Shown here piece after piece: positions 59,071-64,000 of a stretch of 64,000 nt of DNA. The position numbers and the translations under genes were made by a program. Under the pieces are notes generated by a model, which saw only the letters and a list, made by a program, of their open reading frames with translations, was not told where the DNA came from and did no database searches. How positions within the stretch are numbered: position 1 is the stretch's first letter; each line of letters opens with the position of its first letter. Source of the DNA: Bradyrhizobium sp. U87765 SZCCT0048 (GTDB taxonomy: Bacteria > Pseudomonadota > Alphaproteobacteria > Rhizobiales > Xanthobacteraceae); the NCBI RefSeq assembly GCF_018131225.1, contig NZ_JAFCMM010000004.1, positions 248,001 through 312,000 on the forward strand. The letters run 5' to 3'.

Positions 59071-59941
59071 GCGAACCGCGATCTATGAACCACGTCCTTA
59101 CGCAGGTCGCAGCGCCGTGCTCGCCACCATGCATCGCAAGGAAGAAGCGATCGCGCCGGCCCTTAGCGCGACCCTTGGTCTTGTCGTCGTACCCGCGGCG
59201 GGTCTCGATACCGATCAGCTCGGGACGTTCTCGGGCGAAATCGCGCGGCAGGGGACGATGCTCGAGGTCGCGGTGCGCAAGGCGAGGCTGGGCATGCAGG
59301 GCGCCGGATTACCGCTCGGCCTCGCCAGCGAGGGCTCGTTCGGGCCCCATCCAGCGATCCCGTTCTTCGCGGCCGGCATGGAGCTCCTGGTGTTCGTCGA
59401 TGACGAGAGGGGGATCGTCGTCAGTGAAAGCCTGATCGCCGACGCGACCAACTTCGGCCATCTCGTCGTTTCTCCAGGCGATGCGCTGGAGGCATTCCTC
59501 GAACGGGTGGGATTCCCGAGCCACGCCCTGATCGTGCGGGCGAATGAGGGTTCGGTGACAGCGGCTCTCGTTAAAGGCCTCACCGACCGGAAAGGCCTTG
59601 CGCTCGCGATCGCGGCCGCCGCTGCCGCATCCTCGGATGGCCGGGCGCGTCTCGAGACCGACATGCGCGCGCACCTCAATCCGACGCGGATGAAAAGCCT
59701 CGCCGCGCTCGCGGATCGCCTCGCTCGACGGCTCGCGACACCGTGCCCTGCGTGCGGCGCGCCCGGCTTCGGACGTACGGGATCGCGGATCGGGCTGAAA
59801 TGCGAGGACTGCGGCGCGCCCACCGAAATGGTCCTCGCCGAGGAATATGGTTGCTCGGTGTGTGGGTGTCGTGAGGAACGGCCTCGGTCTGATGGGTTGC
59901 TCCGTGCGCCGGCGCAATATTGCCCGGAGTGCAATCCATGA
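59057..59941 (+). CDS. DUF6671-like protein with C-terminal zinc ribbons
   Basis: This 294-residue protein has an N-terminal domain with 'YAGRSAVLATMHRKEEAIAPALSATLGLVVVPAAGLDTDQLGTFSGEIARQGTMLEVAVRKARLGMQGAGLPLGLASEGSFGPHPAIPFFAAGMELLVFVDDERG', which I match to DUF6671. It ends with two zinc ribbons built from CPAC, CEDC, CSVC and CPEC pairs (about 237-293). The conserved 'GLPLGLASEGSFGPHPAIPF' looks like an active or binding site. No biochemical role is known to me. It overlaps pyrC by 14 bases and lies between pyrC and folC, so it is co-expressed with them. Confidence 0.75.
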   Translation: MRRHERTAIYEPRPYAGRSAVLATMHRKEEAIAPALSATLGLVVVPAAGLDTDQLGTFSGEIARQGTMLEVAVRKARLGMQGAGLPLGLASEGSFGPHPAIPFFAAGMELLVFVDDERGIVVSESLIADATNFGHLVVSPGDALEAFLERVGFPSHALIVRANEGSVTAALVKGLTDRKGLALAIAAAAAASSDGRARLETDMRAHLNPTRMKSLAALADRLARRLATPCPACGAPGFGRTGSRIGLKCEDCGAPTEMVLAEEYGCSVCGCREERPRSDGLLRAPAQYCPECNP

Positions 59942-60089
59942 GGAAGCGGGGCGCTCGCCCGGATTCGAGATCGTCGTCGCGGGGTGCTGCTGCTCGGAGG
60001 CGTGCGCGGCGCGAAGGGCGGACCCCGCCGGCTTCGGTGGGGCCCGCCGAATCGCCAATCGCACCGCCGCTCCCGGTGGACCGCCCCTC

Positions 60090-61403
60090 GTGATCCACGG
60101 TGTGCGAGCTCACGACGCCGCGCTGGAGCGGCTGCGCGCGCTGCATCCGCAGCTGATCGACTTCTCGCTCGTTCGCATGAAGCGTCTCTGCGCGAAACTG
60201 GGGCGCCCTGAGCGTCGGCTGCCGCCCGTAATCCATGTGGCGGGGACCAACGGCAAAGGGTCGACGATCGCCTTCCTGCGCGGCATCGCCGAGGCCGCCG
60301 GCTTACGCACGCATGTCTATACCTCACCGCACCTCGTACGTTTTGCGGAGCGCATCCGGCTGGCGGGCGAACTGATTTCCGAGGACGATCTGGCCGAGGT
60401 GGTGGCGCGGATTGAAACGGCGAACGAGGGTGAGCCGATCACATTCTTCGAGATCACGACGGCGGCGGCGTTGCTGGCGTTCGCGGAGACGCCCGCCGAT
60501 CTCTGCCTTGTCGAGGTGGGTCTGGGCGGGCGTTATGACGCAACGAACGTCATAGAGCGTCCGGCGATCACGGCCATCGCGCCCGTCGCCCTTGACCACT
60601 GTGAGTTTCTTGGCGAAACGATCGCCGAGATCGCGGGGGAGAAGGCCGGCATCATAAAACCCGGCGTTCCCTGCGTTTCCACTCGCCAGGTCGAAAGCGC
60701 CTTGGTCGTGATCAGGAAAGCGGCCGAGCGCGCACGAGCGCCGCTGATGCTCGCTGGCCGCGACTTTAATGCATGGACGGAACAGGACCGCGTCCGCTAC
60801 CAGGACTCTGCCGGCAATATGGACTTGCCCCACGGTCGTTTGATGGGCGCGCATCAGGTCGCCAACGCGGGGCTCGCGGTAGCCGTGGCCCGCAAGTTCG
60901 GCTTGTCGGATGCAGCCGTGAACGAGGGACTGAGACGCGCCTCGTGGCCTGCCCGGATGCAGCGCTTGACGGCGGGTCCGCTGGCCGCACGAGCGTCAGC
61001 GCGAGGCGCCGATCTCTGGCTCGACGGCGCCCACAATCCGCACGCGTTCGAATCGCTGGCGCGATCGTTGCGCGACCTCAGAGCGAGGGACGGGCGGCCA
61101 TTGGCAGTCATCCTCGGCGTCCTCGCCAACAAGGACCTTGAAGGCATCTTCGCGGCGTTGTGTCCGATCCGTCCCCTAAAGCTGTTGCTCGTGGACTTTG
61201 ATGCAAGCGGGGCGGCCGATCCCGCGGTCCTTTTGGACGTGGCTCGGCGTACAGGGCTTGGCGCGGAGGTTCGGCCGGATGTCTCATCGGCTCTCGATGC
61301 GGCGCTTTCTGGCGATGGGCCGCCGCCGCATGTGGTCATTTGCGGTTCGCTGTATCTCGCTGGCGAGGTCTTGGCGCTGGACTTAGAAACCTGGCCAAAA
61401 TGA
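60090..61403 (+). CDS. folC: Folylpolyglutamate/dihydrofolate synthase-like Mur ligase
   Basis: A 437-residue ATP-dependent ligase that adds glutamate to (dihydro)folate in the standard enzyme. The P-loop is 'VIHVAGTNGKGSTIAFLRGI', the omega-loop region 'YTSPHLVRFAERIRLAGELISEDDL', metal and folate elements 'ITFFEITTAAALLAFAE', 'LVEVGLGGRYDATNVI', 'ITAIAPVALDHCEFLGETIAEIAGEKAGIIKPGVPCV', and the C-terminal domain 'LWLDGAHNPHAFESLA'. The likely start is the GTG at 60090, before 'ERLRALHPQLIDFSLVRMKRL'; GTG at 60102 is an alternative. There is no accC/D or other folate gene nearby. The 148 bp gap before it holds no gene. It is probably a second copy specialised with this cluster. Confidence 0.9.
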   Translation: MIHGVRAHDAALERLRALHPQLIDFSLVRMKRLCAKLGRPERRLPPVIHVAGTNGKGSTIAFLRGIAEAAGLRTHVYTSPHLVRFAERIRLAGELISEDDLAEVVARIETANEGEPITFFEITTAAALLAFAETPADLCLVEVGLGGRYDATNVIERPAITAIAPVALDHCEFLGETIAEIAGEKAGIIKPGVPCVSTRQVESALVVIRKAAERARAPLMLAGRDFNAWTEQDRVRYQDSAGNMDLPHGRLMGAHQVANAGLAVAVARKFGLSDAAVNEGLRRASWPARMQRLTAGPLAARASARGADLWLDGAHNPHAFESLARSLRDLRARDGRPLAVILGVLANKDLEGIFAALCPIRPLKLLLVDFDASGAADPAVLLDVARRTGLGAEVRPDVSSALDAALSGDGPPPHVVICGSLYLAGEVLALDLETWPK

Positions 61404-61784
61404 AAGGCTGACGTTGCCGCAGGGTGCATTCGAGCGGAAGCCACGGCATCCTTTCCGTTCGCCGCCCGGATGGGCAACTCCAAGCCAATAATTCGAAACG
61501 CGACGCTTCTCGGTGCCCGCGTAGAAGGTCTCGCTGAGGTTCGGGACCGGAAGAGGCCTTTGCGAGGGGGTCGGCGGGAGAGCTCGCGGTTGGCTGCGCA
61601 AGGCCGAAGGTCCAGCTCCGACCAGCGGGCTAGGGATTCACAACCGGGTTCAGTGGGACGGACACCGTCGATCTTACCCGACATCAATGGCAGCCGAGCC
61701 TGAGGTCTCCATAAACGGGGGGTAAGTCGTCGCGTAACGACCCCAATCCCCCTGCGCTCCCCTGCGCGAGAAGGAGAAACCCGG
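61404..61784. other. 381-bp intergenic region, no gene seen
   Basis: Nothing codes convincingly here. It carries the leader of the DUF4386-like gene, including an inverted repeat GTCGT-CGCGTA-ACGAC (61726-61741) about 45 bp before the start and the ribosome site GAGAAGGAG. Confidence 0.5.
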
Positions 61785-62582
61785 ATGGCCAGTGTTTCAA
61801 ATCCCATGACTCGTGATCTGTCAGCGGGAGTATCGGATCAACCCCAAGCGCCACCCTACCTCCCGGCAGCTGTGCTCCTGCTCGCCCAATTCATCTTGAT
61901 GTGGGCCGCCTTCTTCATATTGATGCCGTCAATCAACTGGCCCGCGTCGCTCGGGGAGCCGCCATCGATCATCCTGCCGTTGATCCTTCAACAGGCCGGT
62001 CCGGTCTTTGCGGGCTATCTGAGCTACCTCCTGCACGCACTGATTCTGATTCCCTTGGCGATCTTACTCGGCCGCACATTGGCGATGGGGCGGGCGCTCG
62101 GAAACTTTGCGGTTGCGCTCGGAATTCTGGCCGGGGTCGCGAAAGCGTTTGGTATCGTCCGCTGGCTGTTCCTGATGCCGGGTCTCGCCGTTGCCTATGT
62201 CGATCCGGGCGCGAGCGGCGCCACCAAAGCCGCGATTGAGGTTGTTTACGTTTCCTTCAACGCCTTCGCTGGCGGGGTTGGTGAACTTTTAGGTGTCGGC
62301 CTTTTCGCCGGCGTCTGGACCATCCTGGTTTCGATCGCCCTGCTGAGGCTAGGCGGCGGCGCCCGCATCATCGGCTGTGCCGGTTTTATTGCGGCGGCAG
62401 GTCTGCTCTCCACGCTACCCTCGGTGATCGGGGTGGAATCATCGATCCTGCTGACGCTTTCGGGGATCTTCTGGCAGCTCTGGACGGCGGCGCTTGCGAT
62501 TTGGCACCTGCGCGCACGCTCAGTGGAAAACATTGGGATCTCATCCGACGCGAGAGCGGCCGTCCGATCAAGCCGAGCCTGA
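61785..62582 (+). CDS. DUF4386-like polytopic membrane protein
   Basis: This 265-residue protein has about seven spans, for example 'YLPAAVLLLAQFILMWAAFFILMP', 'AGYLSYLLHALILIPLAILLG' and 'NFAVALGILAGVAKAFGIVRWLFLMPGLAVAY'. The 'LGILAGVAKAFGIVRWLFLMPGL' segment and overall layout fit DUF4386, found in many bacteria with unknown role. GAAGGAG lies upstream of the ATG. It is 46 bp before the epimerase on the same strand and may be transcribed with it. Confidence 0.7.
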   Translation: MASVSNPMTRDLSAGVSDQPQAPPYLPAAVLLLAQFILMWAAFFILMPSINWPASLGEPPSIILPLILQQAGPVFAGYLSYLLHALILIPLAILLGRTLAMGRALGNFAVALGILAGVAKAFGIVRWLFLMPGLAVAYVDPGASGATKAAIEVVYVSFNAFAGGVGELLGVGLFAGVWTILVSIALLRLGGGARIIGCAGFIAAAGLLSTLPSVIGVESSILLTLSGIFWQLWTAALAIWHLRARSVENIGISSDARAAVRSSRA

Positions 62583-62628
62583 TCACGGCACAGGTGAACC
62601 CCCATCGCGCGGACCGGGAGCTACTTTG

Positions 62629-63564
62629 ATGAACAGCCATGATCTGCATGTCGTGATCGGCCAGGGTCCGGTCGGCAAGGCCGTCGTCAGCTCGCTGTTG
62701 CTGCAGGGCGCGCGGGTTCGGACCGTCACCCGCTCCTCTCGTTCTGCCCGCCATGCAGGCGTCGAGGTTCACGTCGGCGACGTCTCGCGGCGTGAGGACG
62801 CCATATCGGCCTGCGCAGGGGCCACCGTGGTCTATCAATGCGCCGCGCCGCCCTATCAGAGCTGGTCCATGATGTTTCCGAAGCTGCAGGCGAGCGTTCT
62901 GGAAGGGTCTGCGCGTGCCGGCGCGGTCCTCGTGGCCGCCGAGAACCTCTACGGATACGGCGTTGCCGGGACTCTGGATGAGAACCTTCCGCTCATCGCG
63001 ACAACGCGGAAGGGCAAGGTTCGTGCAGATCTCAGCCGGCAACTGATCGAGGCCCACCAACGCGGCGATGTGCGTACAGTGACTGGGCGTGCAGCCGACT
63101 TCCTCGGCCCCGGCGTGCGCCAATCGGCGTTTGGTGAGCGCGTGTGGCCGAACCTGTTAAAGGGCAAAGCGATTGGATGGTTCGGCAACGCCGACATGTT
63201 GCACAGCGTGACATATGTACCGGACTTCGCCCAAGCGCTGATCCGGCTCGGGCGGGAGGAGCGCGCCTGGGGCAGGGCATGGCACGTGCCGTCTCCACCG
63301 GCGCTAACGCCACGGGAGATCCTGACGCGGGCGGCGGAGATCGCTAACGCACCAGCGCCCAAGATCTGTCGGGTTCCCAGGTTCGTTCTCCGAACGATCG
63401 GCCTCTTCGCGCCTGCGGCGAGCGAGGTTATTGAAATGGCCTACTCCTATGAGGCGCCGTTCATCATCTCCGACAAGGCTTACACCGAAACGTTCGGCGT
63501 CCGCGCCACGGACTGGGACGACGCGCTCACGGCGACGCTGGAAAGCTGGCAGAACGCATCTTGA
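62629..63564 (+). CDS. NAD-dependent epimerase/dehydratase (extended SDR)
   Basis: This 311-residue extended SDR has an N-terminal nucleotide-binding start 'LHVVIGQGPVGKAVVSSLLLQGARVRTVTRS', in which GxGPVGK replaces the usual GxxGxxG. 'GVEVHVGDVSRREDAISACAGATVVYQCAAPPY' is the Asp-Val loop. 'LVAAENLYGYG' is the strand holding the usual Tyr-x-x-x-Lys region, but the Lys is not in standard spacing here. Family members reduce or epimerise nucleotide sugars or flavonoid-like ketones. GGGAG eight bases upstream supports the ATG. It converges on a Crp/Fnr-type gene. Confidence 0.8.
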   Translation: MNSHDLHVVIGQGPVGKAVVSSLLLQGARVRTVTRSSRSARHAGVEVHVGDVSRREDAISACAGATVVYQCAAPPYQSWSMMFPKLQASVLEGSARAGAVLVAAENLYGYGVAGTLDENLPLIATTRKGKVRADLSRQLIEAHQRGDVRTVTGRAADFLGPGVRQSAFGERVWPNLLKGKAIGWFGNADMLHSVTYVPDFAQALIRLGREERAWGRAWHVPSPPALTPREILTRAAEIANAPAPKICRVPRFVLRTIGLFAPAASEVIEMAYSYEAPFIISDKAYTETFGVRATDWDDALTATLESWQNAS

Positions 63565-63572
63565 CGCTCCGA

Positions 63573-64000
63573 TCACCGCTTAACGGGTAGCTTTTTGACG
63601 AGCCGCCCGCGGATGCGCGACAGGCTTTCCGGCGTGATTCCGAGATAGCTCGCAATGAGATATTGTGGCACACGCCGTGCCACCTCCGGCCTGGCGTTGA
63701 CAAACGTGCGGTAGCGCTCGTCAGGCGCAAGGGTGAGGAGACTGGTAGAGCGTCGCTGTGAGCCAACCAGTGCCGCCTCCACCATCAGCCGACCGAATCG
63801 CTCCATCGCATGGTCGGCGGCGTAGGCGGCGTAAAGTGCCCGGCGAGACAGACAGATCACCTCGGACGGTTCCAGCGCCTGCATCGACTGAGATGCGGGC
63901 GCTTGGGACAGGAAGCTCGATGCATCGGTGAAGACCTGGTCCTTGTCGAAAAACTGTCCGGTGCGCTCTTCACCGCTATCGCCGTCGAGAAAATAGTAGC
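63573..64000 (-). CDS. Crp/Fnr-family regulator (partial, 3' end)
   Basis: The gene reads leftwards and its 5' end is outside the window; 141 codons are visible. The cyclic-nucleotide-binding-like fold is represented by 'YYFLDGDSGEERTGQFFDKDQVFTDASSFLSQAPASQSMQALEPSEVICLSRRAL', then the dimer helix 'YAADHAMERFGRLMVEAALVGSQRRSTSLLTLAPDERYRTFVNARPEVARRVPQYLIASYLGITPESLSRIRGRLV'. The recognition element 'YLGITPESLSRIR' is typical of this family. There is no Fnr-type cysteine cluster in the visible part. It lies 8 bp from the converging epimerase stop, which it may regulate. Confidence 0.85.
   Translation of the reverse strand, partial: YYFLDGDSGEERTGQFFDKDQVFTDASSFLSQAPASQSMQALEPSEVICLSRRALYAAYAADHAMERFGRLMVEAALVGSQRRSTSLLTLAPDERYRTFVNARPEVARRVPQYLIASYLGITPESLSRIRGRLVKKLPVKR

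Noticed and set aside
59847..60089. Longer N terminus for the folC-like protein
   Set aside because: The upstream part overlaps the DUF6671-like zinc ribbons in another frame and has no FolC-like residues; family similarity starts near 60100.

Overview
The window is high-GC, densely coded DNA from an alphaproteobacterium. Leucine-, alanine- and arginine-rich proteins, GntR/FCD and LysR regulators, Urt/Liv-type and Pot-type ABC importers, an RopB/Omp25-like barrel and a PAS_5-type protein together suggest a Bradyrhizobium or Rhodopseudomonas relative (Nitrobacteraceae). This assignment is inference from gene content; no rRNA or phylogenetic marker was available. Start codons were chosen from Shine-Dalgarno spacing, signal peptides and family length. 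Long opposing ORFs were treated as GC-bias shadows.

1-11 kb: a partial secreted beta-propeller protein, an FkbM methyltransferase, a purple-acid-phosphatase-like phosphoesterase, a GT-C-like membrane protein, a rhomboid protease, a GNAT acetyltransferase and an SH3-domain protein. A visibly AT-richer patch (about 8.6-10.8 kb) follows, with a zinc-ribbon/coiled-coil membrane protein and a small secreted protein, and then tRNA-Arg(CCT). 11-25 kb: a GntR regulator divergent from a DapA-family aldolase and an MHS-type transporter with a strong terminator; a cysteine-rich small protein; an orphan molybdenum hydroxylase large subunit; a PAS_5 protein; a Pit phosphate transporter; an FMN glutamate-synthase-like protein; a VOC protein; a chimeric porin; and a creatininase-family hydrolase.

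26-33 kb: an NMT1/SsuABC-type importer with a 2-hydroxyacid dehydrogenase and a two-domain AprI/Inh-like inhibitor, then a methyltransferase and an MFS exporter. The exporter promoter has an 18-bp SoxR-box-like palindrome inside a 19-bp -35/-10 spacer. 33-49 kb is an amide-utilisation region. One part is an amidase with a urea/amide-type ABC importer in which permease and ATPase are fused, beside a LuxR-type regulator. The other is a LysR-controlled operon joining a polyamine-type ABC importer to a CoA ligase, a second amidase and an amidohydrolase-fold protein whose metal ligands are missing.

49-64 kb: a four-repeat hemopexin/alpha-beta-hydrolase fusion, a LysR relic, an MBL hydrolase, a 3' fragment of radC next to an AlpA/excisionase-like gene (a probable island boundary), then terC, a decayed zinc-ribbon gene, and terB split by an IS5-family element whose exact removal restores the frame. 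Next comes an overlapping set of housekeeping-enzyme genes (ilvD-pyrC-DUF6671-like-folC), then a DUF4386-like membrane protein, an NAD-dependent epimerase and a partial Crp/Fnr regulator. The ter/ilvD/pyrC/DUF6671/folC block, the hemopexin-hydrolase and the two amide modules are the most promising places for undescribed biology.
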